A stretch of DNA of 64,000 nt from an uncultured Hyphomicrobiales bacterium. Its GTDB lineage: Bacteria; Pseudomonadota; Alphaproteobacteria; Rhizobiales; Beijerinckiaceae. This document shows positions 1 to 7,398 of the stretch, piece after piece. The position numbers were made by a program, and so were the translations under genes. How positions within the stretch are numbered: the stretch's first letter is position 1; each line of letters begins with the position of its first letter. Below the pieces are notes generated by a model. That model saw only the letters and a list, made by a program, of their open reading frames with translations. It was not told the origin of the DNA and did no database searches. The DNA lies in NCBI GenBank assembly GCA_903861645.1, contig CAIOVE010000066.1, forward strand, positions 62,001 through 126,000, read 5' to 3'.

Positions 1-27
1 CGCTTGCCGGCTCGGGCGCTTTGCGAC

Positions 28-59
28 ACATTCCCCGCGCTTTTGGCGGTGGGGAATGT
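28..59 (+). promoter_or_regulatory. Hairpin covering the ribosome binding site of the TctC gene
   Basis: ACATTCCCC (28-36) and GGGGAATGT (51-59) are perfect complements with a 14-base loop and end one base before the ATG at 61. The right arm holds the only Shine-Dalgarno-like stretch (GGGGA), so the stem would hide it. Whether it regulates translation is inference. Confidence 0.35.
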
Positions 60-60
60 C

Positions 61-1116
61 ATGCGGTCTTTCGGAACTGGCGTCGGTCGCGCCCTCGTGG
101 CGCTCGCCGTCCTGGGCGCCCTGGGCGGGTCGGCGCGCGCGCAGGATTCCGTCGCCGCGTTCTATCGCGGACGCACGGTCACGCTGGTGATCCCGTCGTC
201 GGTCGGCGGTGGCTATGATCTCTATGGACGTCTGGTGGCGCGTCACCTCGGGCGATTCATTCCCGGCAATCCCACTGTTAACCCCGCCAATATGTCGGGG
301 GCCGCGGGCGTCGTCGCGGCGCAGTACATCTACGCCGCCGGCGCCAAGGACGGGACCGCCATTGGCGAGCTTTACCCAAACGCCGTCATGGAGCCGCTGC
401 TGGGCGACAAGGGCCGCGTCAAATACGATTCCCTGCGCTTCAACTACATCGGCAGCCTGAACAGCGACGCCTTCATCTGCTTTGTCCGCGCGGGCGCCGA
501 GGTCAAATCGTTCAAGGACGCGCTGACGAAGGAGGTTGTGCTCGGCGCCACCGGCGTCGGCGGCCCCAGCACCGACTATCCCGCCATGTACAACAACCTG
601 CTCGGCGCCCAATTCAGGATCGTCAACGGCTATCCGGGGATCACCGAGGTCGGACTCGCGCTTGAAAAGGGCGAGATCGACGGCACCTGCGGATCGAGCT
701 GGTCGGTGATGACGACGGGCCATCCCGACTGGCTGCGCGACGGCAGGATGCGAGTCATCGCGCAAGAGAACAACAAGGCGAGCCCCGCCATCGCGGCGCT
801 CGGCGCGCCGCTCACCATCGAATTCGCGCCGACGCCCGAAAGCCGCGCCATCCTCGATTTCGTCTTCGCTCAATCCACCTTCGGACGGCCCTTCGTCATG
901 GCGCCGGAAACACCGCCCGAACGCGTCGCGGCCATGCGCGCGGCCTTCGCTGCGATGGTGGCGGACAAGGATTTTCTCGCCGAGGCCGACAGGTTGAAGC
1001 TCGAAATCATCGAGCCGATGGATGGCGCCCGCCTGACGCAAACCATCGAGCGGCTGATGGCCACCCCCGCGGACATTGTTGAAAAGACAAGGGCCGCGAT
1101 CGTCGTCAAACGCTGA
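61..1116 (+). CDS. TctC-family (tripartite tricarboxylate transporter) solute-binding protein
   Basis: Periplasmic receptor of the Bug/TctC family, which hands carboxylates or similar small organic anions to TctAB membrane partners. The 351-residue product has a Sec signal peptide of about 27 residues (hydrophobic core ALVALAVLGALGG, cleavage near ARAQ). The mature start carries the family pattern of a strand followed by a Gly-rich loop (VIPSSVGGGYDLYGR) and then NPANMSGAAGV. I chose ATG 61 because it begins the signal peptide; an in-frame TTG at 4 would add 19 non-signal residues. No TctA or TctB gene is nearby, so it is an orphan receptor. It lies just upstream of a PanB-like enzyme and a hydrolase on the same strand. 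The ligand cannot be read from sequence. Confidence 0.85.
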   Translation: MRSFGTGVGRALVALAVLGALGGSARAQDSVAAFYRGRTVTLVIPSSVGGGYDLYGRLVARHLGRFIPGNPTVNPANMSGAAGVVAAQYIYAAGAKDGTAIGELYPNAVMEPLLGDKGRVKYDSLRFNYIGSLNSDAFICFVRAGAEVKSFKDALTKEVVLGATGVGGPSTDYPAMYNNLLGAQFRIVNGYPGITEVGLALEKGEIDGTCGSSWSVMTTGHPDWLRDGRMRVIAQENNKASPAIAALGAPLTIEFAPTPESRAILDFVFAQSTFGRPFVMAPETPPERVAAMRAAFAAMVADKDFLAEADRLKLEIIEPMDGARLTQTIERLMATPADIVEKTRAAIVVKR

Positions 1117-1125
1117 CGCGGCGCG

Positions 1126-1153
1126 TTGACGCCCGGCCCGCGTCCGCTAAAAC
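1126..1153 (+). promoter_or_regulatory. Candidate sigma-70 promoter for the PanB-like/hydrolase pair
   Basis: TTGACG (1126-1131), a 16-base spacer and TAAAAC (1148-1153) stand 37 bases before the ATG at 1190. It would give the two enzyme genes their own start, separate from the binding-protein gene. It is a consensus match by eye only. Confidence 0.4.
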
Positions 1154-1189
1154 ACCGCCAAAGCCACGCGCCCGGAAACGAGGAACCCC

Positions 1190-1996
1190 ATGGAAACCGT
1201 CACCATACCCCTGCTTCAGCAGATGAAGCGCGAAGGCCGCAAAAGCATCGGCGTCGTCGCCTGGGACTACCCCACGACCCGCTTCGCCGAGCGCGCGGGC
1301 GTTGATTTCATCTCCATTGGCGACAGCGTCGGCGCGAACCTGTGGGGCCACGACAACCCCTTGCAGGTGACGCTCGATGAAATCCTCGTGTGCTGCAAGG
1401 CCGTGCGCCGCGCCGCCACCCGCGTGCTCGTTTCCTGCGACATGCCCTATGGCCCCCTGCAGGAAGGCGTCGACAGCGCGCTGAAAGCCGCCGTGCGTAT
1501 CGTCAAGGAAGGCGGCGCGGACATGATCAAGCTCGACGCCGCCGCCGACTTTCCCGAGGCCGTGCGCGCGCTGACCAAGGCGGGCATTCCCGTCTTCGCG
1601 CAGTTCGGCCTGACGCCGCAGACCGCCATGCGCCTCGGCATTCCCTACAGCGCGCAGAACTCCGCCGGCGCGCAGGCCACCGCCGAGGCCGCCGCCAAGC
1701 TGGTTGAAGAAGCCAGGATGCTCGAAGTCGCCGGCGCCGTCGCGCTCGACTTCACGAACTCTGGCCCCGTCGCCGGCAAGGCGGTCGTCGAGGCGGTGAA
1801 AATTCCGGTCATCGGCGGCTTTGGCGGCGGCCCCTGGCTCGACGGGCGCGTGCGCCTCGCCCAGACCGTCCTTGGCTATGGCGAGAAGTGGATCGACTCC
1901 AAGACCGACACTTATTTCAACACCGCGCGCGGCACGATCGAGGCCTTCGAGGCGCTGGTCGCCGACGCCCGCGCCGGCAAGCAGATCAAGGGCTGA
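1190..1996 (+). CDS. PanB-like ketopantoate hydroxymethyltransferase family protein
   Basis: A 268-residue TIM-barrel protein of the PEP mutase/ketopantoate hydroxymethyltransferase superfamily. True PanB adds a hydroxymethyl group from methylene-tetrahydrofolate to 3-methyl-2-oxobutanoate in pantothenate synthesis. Family landmarks are visible: GDSVGANLWGHDN for the first metal-binding loop and CDMPYGP for the second. The third motif, KLEGG in classical PanB, reads KLDAAADFPE here, so a glutamate is replaced by aspartate and the glycines are lost. No panC or panD is near; the next gene, 4 bases on, is a hydrolase. The product may therefore be a paralogue acting on another 2-oxo acid in a catabolic route. 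The family call is strong; the exact reaction is open. Confidence 0.75.
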   Translation: METVTIPLLQQMKREGRKSIGVVAWDYPTTRFAERAGVDFISIGDSVGANLWGHDNPLQVTLDEILVCCKAVRRAATRVLVSCDMPYGPLQEGVDSALKAAVRIVKEGGADMIKLDAAADFPEAVRALTKAGIPVFAQFGLTPQTAMRLGIPYSAQNSAGAQATAEAAAKLVEEARMLEVAGAVALDFTNSGPVAGKAVVEAVKIPVIGGFGGGPWLDGRVRLAQTVLGYGEKWIDSKTDTYFNTARGTIEAFEALVADARAGKQIKG

Positions 1997-2000
1997 CCCC

Positions 2001-2852
2001 ATGGCCTTCGCCGATATCGATGGTATCCGCACGCGCTACGAAATTCACGGCGAAGGCCCGGCGTTGCTGATGTACGCGCCCGCCGGTTTCGACGCGACCA
2101 TTGAAAAATGGACGACGCAGGGCGTCTACGCCAAGGTCAAGCCGCTCGAAAACCTGTCGAGGCACTTCAAGTGCATTGTCTTCGACCGGCGCGAATGCGG
2201 CCAGTCCGGCGGACGCATCGAACGCGTCACCTACGCCCATTACGTCGCTCAGGGGCGCGGCCTGCTCGATCATCTGGGCATCGAGCGCGCCCACCTGCTG
2301 GGCGGCTGCATGGGCGTTTCGCCCGTCGCCCTGTTCGGCGTCATGCATCCCGAGCGCGTCATCAGCATGGTGCTGTACTGGCCCGTCGGCGGCGCGCGCT
2401 ACCGCATGACCGCCCACCAGCGCTTTGCCGAACATCTCGCCTATGTGCAGCGCGAGGGCATGGCCGGCGTCGTCAAGCTGGCGCGCGAGGGCGGCAAGGC
2501 CTTTGGCGCCGACCCGCGCGGCGGCCCGTGGGCCTCGGTGTTGCAAACCGACGAGGCCTTCGCCGAGACATTCGCGGCCTTCAACGTCGAGCGTTACAAG
2601 CAGATCGTCGCCGGCTGGTCGCGCACCATGTTCGATCGCGACACCGCGCCCGGCGCCGAGCCCGAGGACATGATGGGTTGCGATATTCCCGCCCTCATCG
2701 TGCCCGGCCACGACGCCTCGCACGCGACCTCGTCGGCGCGCTTCTACGAGGAATGCCTGCCGAAGGCGGAATACTGGGACGTTCCGGTCGCCGCCCAGAC
2801 CGAGGAAGCGACCGCGCCGCGACTGGTGGAGTTCTTGAAGCGAAACGCCTGA
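2001..2852 (+). CDS. Alpha/beta hydrolase with a cysteine nucleophile
   Basis: A 283-residue alpha/beta hydrolase, probably cytoplasmic since there is no signal peptide. The nucleophile elbow reads LLGGCMG with Cys103 where most family members have serine; dienelactone hydrolases also use cysteine. An HG-type oxyanion region and the strand IVFDRREC (about 59-66) fit the fold. Near the C-terminus ALIVPGHDASH is present, but the usual catalytic histidine loop reads VPVAAQTEE, without a histidine. The start ATG 2001 lies 4 bases after the PanB-like gene, so the two are almost certainly co-transcribed. Substrate unknown; it could open a lactone or cleave a C-C bond in a 2-oxo acid route. Confidence 0.8.
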   Translation: MAFADIDGIRTRYEIHGEGPALLMYAPAGFDATIEKWTTQGVYAKVKPLENLSRHFKCIVFDRRECGQSGGRIERVTYAHYVAQGRGLLDHLGIERAHLLGGCMGVSPVALFGVMHPERVISMVLYWPVGGARYRMTAHQRFAEHLAYVQREGMAGVVKLAREGGKAFGADPRGGPWASVLQTDEAFAETFAAFNVERYKQIVAGWSRTMFDRDTAPGAEPEDMMGCDIPALIVPGHDASHATSSARFYEECLPKAEYWDVPVAAQTEEATAPRLVEFLKRNA

Positions 2853-2902
2853 GGCGCCGATCGCGCCTGTTCCAACGCGCTGGTATGTGGTAAAAGACGA
2901 AT

Positions 2903-3115
2903 ATGAGCGACACTGATATCGCGCTTTCGCCCGTCATGCCCTCCGCGACGCCCTCCGACGCGGACGTCGCGGCTTGGGCCTCCCTGCCACGGGATGAACA
3001 ACTGCGCCGCCTGCGGCAAAGCCTGACCGAAGGTGATTGTCGGATCGCAACGTCCGAATCCACGATGGAAATACTGGCCGAGGCGCGCCGCCGGGTCGAC
3101 GCCAAGCATGGCTGA
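2903..3115 (+). CDS. Putative antitoxin of a ParDE-type module
   Basis: A 70-residue acidic-to-mixed protein directly upstream of, and overlapping by 8 bases, a ParE-family toxin gene. The C-terminal half (EILAEARRRVDAKHG) is a charged helix typical of toxin-binding tails. I do not see a clear ribbon-helix-helix DNA-binding segment at the N-terminus, so it may not bind DNA as standard ParD does. The assignment rests mainly on size and position. It could also be a shortened ParD. Confidence 0.55.
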   Translation: MSDTDIALSPVMPSATPSDADVAAWASLPRDEQLRRLRQSLTEGDCRIATSESTMEILAEARRRVDAKHG

Positions 3116-3404
3116 ATTCCGTCTCTCGCAACGCGCGCGGGACGACCTGATCGACATCTATTTCGACGGCGCGGAAAAATTCGGTCGATATCAGGCAGAG
3201 GCCTATTTTTCGGGCCTCGAACGGTCGTTCGGCCTGATCGCCGACTTCCCCATGATTGGCGTGTCTGCGGACGAACTCGTCCCCGGACTTCGCCGGTTTC
3301 GATTTCAGTCGCATGTGATTTTCTACACGATGGAAGCCGGTCACGTTTTCATTCGAGCGATCGTTCATGGACGCCAGCAAGCGCGACCGGCGCTATTTGA
3401 GTGA
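3108..3404 (+). CDS. parE: ParE-family type II toxin (RelE/ParE fold)
   Basis: A 98-residue protein starting MAEFRLSQRARDDLIDIY, the typical N-terminus of ParE toxins, which poison DNA gyrase and are neutralised by a cognate antitoxin. The middle shows the usual GLIADFPMIG and RRFRFQSHVIFYT segments, and the end shows VFIRAIVHGRQ, the family's final strand and basic residues. ATG 3108 overlaps the preceding antitoxin gene by 8 bases, which suggests translational coupling. The length matches the family (about 95-100 residues). Whether it acts on gyrase or, as RelE does, on the ribosome is not decided by sequence. Confidence 0.85.
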   Translation: MAEFRLSQRARDDLIDIYFDGAEKFGRYQAEAYFSGLERSFGLIADFPMIGVSADELVPGLRRFRFQSHVIFYTMEAGHVFIRAIVHGRQQARPALFE

Positions 3405-3456
3405 CATAGCCACCGGCGGCGCCACGCCGCCACCGCGGCGCCACCTCGGCGCCCGA

Positions 3457-4404
3457 CTACCCCACCAAACCCCACGTTCCCCTGGCGAAGATGTCCTCGA
3501 CGGACACCTTCTTCGTGATGATGCCCTGCGACAACGCGTGGCCGATGAGCGTCTCGATGACCTTGCGATTGGGCTCGATCCCGTAAGGCAGGGGATCGGC
3601 GGCGCCGGCGGCCATCACCTTCAGGTGGATGTTGTCGGCGGCGTCCAGCGTCTCGATCTTGCCGGCCTTCAAGGCCTCGACATAAAGCCGCTTGGAGGCG
3701 GCGAAGGCGTTGAAGATATCGGCGGCGAGATCGGGGTGCTTTTCCAGCAACTCGTCCTTGATGACGACGAGGTGGTTGATGGGATAATGGCCGTCACGCT
3801 TGAACGCGGCGAGGCCCGCGTCGAGCGCGTTGGGGATCAGCGGCGCGACGTCGGGGTGCTTCACGTCGACGCCGATGGCGCCGGCGAGCTCGCCCGAGAT
3901 CAGCATGTCCTCCATCTTCTTGCCCGCCTCTATGGGCGTGACGTTCGACGGCGCGACATATTCGGCGACATGCTCGTCGCCCGACAGCACCCAGGTCACC
4001 TTGGAGAGATCGAGACCATATTCGCTCGCCATGATGCCGCGCGCCCAGACGCCCGTCGTCACCGTGTAGCCGCGGTTGACGCCGACGCGCTTGCCTTCGA
4101 GATCCTTGGGAACCTTCACGCCCGCGTTCTTGTTGACGAGGATCGCGCCGTGATGGAACTGGCGCACCAGCGGCACGGGAATCGCGGTCATTTTCTTGCC
4201 GTGCTCGCGGGCGCAAACATAGGTCGTGATCGCCATCTCGCAGATGTCGAACTCGCTTGCGCGCACCATGCGGCGGAACGCGGCGATCAGTGGATCGACC
4301 TCGACGAATTCAAGCTCGCAGGTGGCGGGCTTCACCACGCCTTCCTTGAGGGCGCGATTGTTGCCCTGCGTGCGGGTGACGGTCTTGAATTTCGGCAAGG
4401 ACAT
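3457..4404 (-). CDS. 4,5-dihydroxyphthalate decarboxylase-like protein
   Basis: A 315-residue protein resembling the 4,5-dihydroxyphthalate decarboxylase (Pht5) family, whose members share a periplasmic-binding-protein fold. Supporting segments are ASEFDICEMAITTY early, HHGAILVNKNAGV and LEGKRVGVNRGYTVTTGVWARG in the middle. There is no signal peptide, so a cytoplasmic enzyme is more likely than a transport receptor. No phthalate oxygenase or dehydrogenase is next to it; the nearest aromatic-ring oxygenase is about 33 kb away. It stands alone on the minus strand, facing ParE. Family confidence is good, substrate confidence low. Confidence 0.65.
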   Translation of the reverse strand: MSLPKFKTVTRTQGNNRALKEGVVKPATCELEFVEVDPLIAAFRRMVRASEFDICEMAITTYVCAREHGKKMTAIPVPLVRQFHHGAILVNKNAGVKVPKDLEGKRVGVNRGYTVTTGVWARGIMASEYGLDLSKVTWVLSGDEHVAEYVAPSNVTPIEAGKKMEDMLISGELAGAIGVDVKHPDVAPLIPNALDAGLAAFKRDGHYPINHLVVIKDELLEKHPDLAADIFNAFAASKRLYVEALKAGKIETLDAADNIHLKVMAAGAADPLPYGIEPNRKVIETLIGHALSQGIITKKVSVEDIFARGTWGLVG

Positions 4405-4482
4405 GGCGTTTCGCTCCTGATCTCGGCTGGATCGCTTCGGGACGCTCTCTAGAACAAATCCCGCGGGCCGGAAAGGCGCCGG

Positions 4483-5511
4483 TCAGGGCTTGAACGAGAT
4501 GACCTCGCCCTTGTTGGCGCCGGCGCCGGATACACAGATCGGCGAGCGGTAAAGCGGCGCGAGGAATTTCGTGTCCGGCATTTTCTCGCGAATGCGATCG
4601 AACAGGGGTTCGACGCCAAGGTCGAGCCAGGCCGGCGGCGCCGCGTCGTGGTGGGCCGGCAGGAACAGCTTCGGCTTGAACAGCTCGATGAAGGGCATCG
4701 TGTATTCGATCTGCGTGTCGGCGACCGCGTGCACCTGGTAGGCGACGATGGCGACATCGACCGGTCCCAGCTTTTCCGCCAGCGCGCGAACGCCCGGCGT
4801 GATCGGCCCGGAGCTGCCGATCAGCACGGCCTTGAAGCCCGAGGGGAAGGTGATGGCGAAGGCCAGCGTGCCCTCGGTGATGATTTTCGGATCGAAGTTC
4901 CCGAGTGTGCGCACGTAGGCGGCGAGGTTCTTTTCCTCGCCGGTATAGGGGGCCGAATCGTTGGCGTAGAGACTCGCGTAGATGTCGGTCAGGCCCGGCT
5001 GGATGGTCGAGTGCTGCGCCAGCGCGACCTCGACGGTCGCGTCGCCATATTTGAGGCTTTCGCCGCCCTTGGCGAGCACGAGCTGGCTGTCGGCGACCCC
5101 AAGTTTTTTCGCGGTGTCGATGGTGATCGGCGCGCCGATGACGGGCGCTCCGGTCTGGCGCGCGACGGGCGCGATATCGGAAATATGATCAAAGTGCGCG
5201 TGCGAGACGAAGATCGCCTCGGCCTTGTTCACCTCGGCCGCCTTGAAGCCGACCCTGTGGCTGCGCGGCACGCGGTCGAAATACGCGTCGAACAGATAGA
5301 CCTTGCCCTTGTAGGCGAATTCGTAATTGGCGTTGGCCAGCCAGCGGATGACGACCGTGTCGGAATCGGCCGGCGGCAGGGGTCCGCCGATGACCGCGGG
5401 CACATGGGAATCGCAGGCGACGGGCTCGGCCGCGCGCGCCGCGCCCGAAACGCAAAGCGACAAGGCGAGCAGGGCCGCCGCGGATGGAACGAGGGAATTG
5501 AACGCGCGCAT
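4483..5511 (-). CDS. Exported metallo-beta-lactamase-fold hydrolase
   Basis: A 342-residue protein with a Sec signal peptide of about 27 residues (AALLALSLCVSGAARAA) followed by a metallo-beta-lactamase fold. The metal motif HAHFDHISD (HxHxDH) is intact, further histidines occur in VALAQHS and PAHHDAAP, and the DAYFDR strand precedes the motif. It probably acts in the periplasm on an ester, lactone or phosphate bond. It is monocistronic between convergent or divergent single genes. The substrate is not recognisable. Confidence 0.8.
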   Translation of the reverse strand: MRAFNSLVPSAAALLALSLCVSGAARAAEPVACDSHVPAVIGGPLPPADSDTVVIRWLANANYEFAYKGKVYLFDAYFDRVPRSHRVGFKAAEVNKAEAIFVSHAHFDHISDIAPVARQTGAPVIGAPITIDTAKKLGVADSQLVLAKGGESLKYGDATVEVALAQHSTIQPGLTDIYASLYANDSAPYTGEEKNLAAYVRTLGNFDPKIITEGTLAFAITFPSGFKAVLIGSSGPITPGVRALAEKLGPVDVAIVAYQVHAVADTQIEYTMPFIELFKPKLFLPAHHDAAPPAWLDLGVEPLFDRIREKMPDTKFLAPLYRSPICVSGAGANKGEVISFKP

Positions 5512-5592
5512 GGTGCCTCCCGTCGCGCGGGCGTGATCAGCCGCGCTTGAGGTCCATCATGGCCGCGCGACGGATCGCCGGCAAGCGCCGTT

Positions 5593-5973
5593 TCAGGCGG
5601 CCAGCAACCGCTGCACCTCGTTGACGAGGTCGCGCAGATGGAAGGGCTTCGACAGGATTTTGGCGTCCTTTGGGGCGTTGTTGTCAGGGTTCAGCGCCAC
5701 GGCGGCAAAGCCCGTGATGAACATCACCTTGATGTCGGGATCGAGTTCGGTGGCCCGGCGGGCCAATTCGATGCCATCCATCTCCGGCATGACGATATCG
5801 GTCAGGAGCAGTTCGAAGGGCTCCTCGCGCAGGCGGTTATACGCCGACAGGCCGTTGTCGAAGGAGGCGACGTCATAACCGGCGTTCTGCAAAGCCTTCA
5901 CCAGAAAGCGGCGCATGTCGTTATCGTCTTCCGCCAGAAGGATTTTGGATGACAATGGGGACTCTTCGGTCAT
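5593..5973 (-). CDS. cpdR: Single-domain response regulator CpdR
   Basis: A 126-residue receiver-only response regulator. CpdR in Caulobacter and Sinorhizobium is phosphorylated through the CckA-ChpT relay and, unphosphorylated, directs ClpXP to degrade cell-cycle proteins. Seen here are the acidic pair in LLAEDDND, the phospho-acceptor aspartate in LLTDIVMPEMDG, the T in MFITGF and the invariant lysine in ILSKPF; there is no output domain. I chose ATG 5973 (MTEESPLSS), preceded by a GAGGCGG ribosome site; an in-frame start at 6075 would add 34 residues atypical of the family. It is divergent from the amidohydrolase gene, the usual rhizobial arrangement. Confidence 0.9.
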   Translation of the reverse strand: MTEESPLSSKILLAEDDNDMRRFLVKALQNAGYDVASFDNGLSAYNRLREEPFELLLTDIVMPEMDGIELARRATELDPDIKVMFITGFAAVALNPDNNAPKDAKILSKPFHLRDLVNEVQRLLAA

Positions 5974-6140
5974 TTCCGCCTCGATTCGAGCATACCACGC
6001 CATATGGCTCCGGCGATGGTAAACAACCCGTGAAAATCGGGCTGGAATCGCCGCGCTGTTCATCATTTTCCACAAGTGTGTTCGGTATGGACAGACGCGC
6101 GCGGCAAGGGCACATTGACGCGTCGATTGTTGGAGACCTC

Positions 6141-7079
6141 ATGCGCCTGACCGACGTCTCGTTCAATGCGCCAGCGCCATACGGCGGCGCGACGGGCGTG
6201 CTTGGTTTCACGCCGCCCTTCGAGACGCTCGAACCCGCCGCCCTGACCTCGGCGCTGGTGTTTTCATCGCCACATTCCGGCAGCCAGTATCCGCAAAGCT
6301 TCCTCGATGCGACGCGCCTCGACGCGCTGACCCTGCGACGCTCCGAGGACGCGCATGTCGACGACCTGTTCGCGAGCGCGAGCGATGTCGGCGCCCCGCT
6401 GTTGCGAGCCTGCTTTCCCCGCGCCTATCTCGATCTCAACCGCGAGCCCTACGAACTCGATCCCCGCATGTTCGAGGGGCGGCTCCCGCCTCATGCCAAC
6501 ACGCGTTCCATTCGCGTGGCCGGCGGGCTGGGCACCATCGCCCGCGTCGTCGGCGAGGCGCAGGAGATCTACGCGGCGCGCATGCCCGTCGCCGAGGCGC
6601 TGGAGCGGATCGAACTGCTCTACAAGCCCTATCACGCGATGCTCGGCGGCCTGATGCACCGCGCCGCCGGTCTGTTTGGCCACGCCGTGCTGATTGATTG
6701 CCATTCCATGCCCTCACAGGCCGCGCGCGGCGCCCGGACGGAGGATTACCCCCGCGCCGACATGGTGCTGGGCGACCGCTACGGCGCGAGTTGCGATCCT
6801 TTGCTTGTCTCTGTCGCCGAAAGCGAGTTGCGCCGTCTCGGCTATGCCGTGTTGCGCAACAAGCCCTACGCGGGCGGCTACATCACCGAACACTACGGCT
6901 CGCCATCGTCCGGCTGGCACGCGATCCAGATCGAGATCAATCGCGGGCTCTACATGAATGAAAAAACGCTGGAGCGAGGCCCCGGCTACCAGAAGCTGAA
7001 GGACGATCTCGCCACGCTGGCCAGGTCGCTCGCGTCGGCGGTGGAGATGATTTCGGCCCATCGGGCGGCGGCGGAATAA
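6141..7079 (+). CDS. N-formylglutamate amidohydrolase family protein
   Basis: A 312-residue zinc amidohydrolase of the N-formylglutamate amidohydrolase (HutG-type) family, which releases formate from N-formylglutamate or related N-formyl amino acids. Visible landmarks are VFSSPHSGSQYP near the start, RAYLDLNREPYELD, and LIDCHSMPS with candidate metal ligands. ATG 6141 has TGGAGA upstream; an ATG at 6088 in frame is possible. No histidine-degradation genes are nearby, so a general deformylating role is as likely as a hut role. It sits divergent to cpdR, and the sRNA locus follows, a neighbourhood I recall from Sinorhizobium. Confidence 0.85.
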   Translation: MRLTDVSFNAPAPYGGATGVLGFTPPFETLEPAALTSALVFSSPHSGSQYPQSFLDATRLDALTLRRSEDAHVDDLFASASDVGAPLLRACFPRAYLDLNREPYELDPRMFEGRLPPHANTRSIRVAGGLGTIARVVGEAQEIYAARMPVAEALERIELLYKPYHAMLGGLMHRAAGLFGHAVLIDCHSMPSQAARGARTEDYPRADMVLGDRYGASCDPLLVSVAESELRRLGYAVLRNKPYAGGYITEHYGSPSSGWHAIQIEINRGLYMNEKTLERGPGYQKLKDDLATLARSLASAVEMISAHRAAAE

Positions 7080-7099
7080 ACCGTCGCGAACACGCTCCC

Positions 7100-7192
7100 A
7101 AAAAGAAAGGAGGCCGCTCGTTTGCACAAGCGGCCCCAAGTCAAGGGAGGAAACGCCCTGGAAGGGCGATGCGACCGGCAAAGCCAGTCAGC
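7100..7192 (-). ncRNA. mmgR: MmgR-like (suhB motif, alpha-r8) small RNA, promoter-distal copy
   Basis: Minus-strand sRNA of about 93 nt. Its promoter is TTGCCT (7227-7222), 17-base spacer and CATATA (7204-7199). The 5' part can fold GACTGGC-TTT-GCCGGTC and CGCCC-TTCCA-GGGCG. Then comes the single-stranded segment TTTCCTCCCTTGAC, which I recall as the ultraconserved anti-Shine-Dalgarno element of MmgR RNAs. It ends in a terminator hairpin GGCCGCT/AGCGGCC followed by CCTCCTTTCTTTTT. MmgR controls polyhydroxybutyrate accumulation in Sinorhizobium. The 3' 59 bases are identical to the neighbouring copy. Ends are predicted, not mapped. Confidence 0.78.
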
Positions 7193-7198
7193 GGTTCG

Positions 7199-7227
7199 TA
7201 TATGGACGATCATGCCGGATAAGGCAA
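7199..7227 (-). promoter_or_regulatory. Promoter of the distal MmgR-like sRNA
   Basis: On the minus strand the -35 box is TTGCCT (7227-7222) and the -10 box CATATA (7204-7199), separated by 17 bases. Transcription would begin near 7192. Confidence 0.6.
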
Positions 7228-7305
7228 GGCCGCTGACCGAACATTTTCGTGATATTGGGGTTTTTCTGGCGTCATTCGCGGACGCCACGTTGCTTCCAGG
7301 CCCGG

Positions 7306-7392
7306 AAAAAGAAAGGAGGCCGCTCGTTTGCACAAGCGGCCCCAAGTCAAGGGAGGAAACGCCCAAGGAGGGCATGTGCAGCAGCGCTGCAC
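7306..7392 (-). ncRNA. mmgR: MmgR-like (suhB motif, alpha-r8) small RNA, promoter-proximal copy
   Basis: Minus-strand sRNA of about 87 nt with a strong promoter, TTGACA (7428-7423), 18-base spacer, CATATT (7404-7399). The 5' end folds into GTGCAGC-GCT-GCTGCAC and then GCCC-TCCTT-GGGC. It carries the same unpaired TTTCCTCCCTTGAC segment and the same GGCCGCT/AGCGGCC terminator with a T tract ending at 7306. The 59 bases 7306-7364 repeat 7100-7158 exactly, whereas the 5' hairpins differ in sequence. The gene is in the converging intergenic region between the amidohydrolase and MFS genes. Confidence 0.8.
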
Positions 7393-7398
7393 CGCAAC

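Larger units (their letters stand above)
7100..7364. repeat. 59-bp perfect direct repeat (sRNA 3' halves)
   Basis: Bases 7100-7158 and 7306-7364 are identical over 59 positions, 206 bp apart start to start. The repeat covers the conserved core and terminator of the two sRNAs and stops where their 5' regions begin to differ. The rest of the 415-bp gap between the flanking genes (7080-7494) holds only the sRNA promoters and 5' hairpins. Confidence 0.95.

Noticed and set aside
7100-7364. CRISPR-like repeat-spacer pattern
   Set aside because: Only two repeat units, 59 bp long with a 147-bp gap, each with its own promoter and terminator, and no cas genes.
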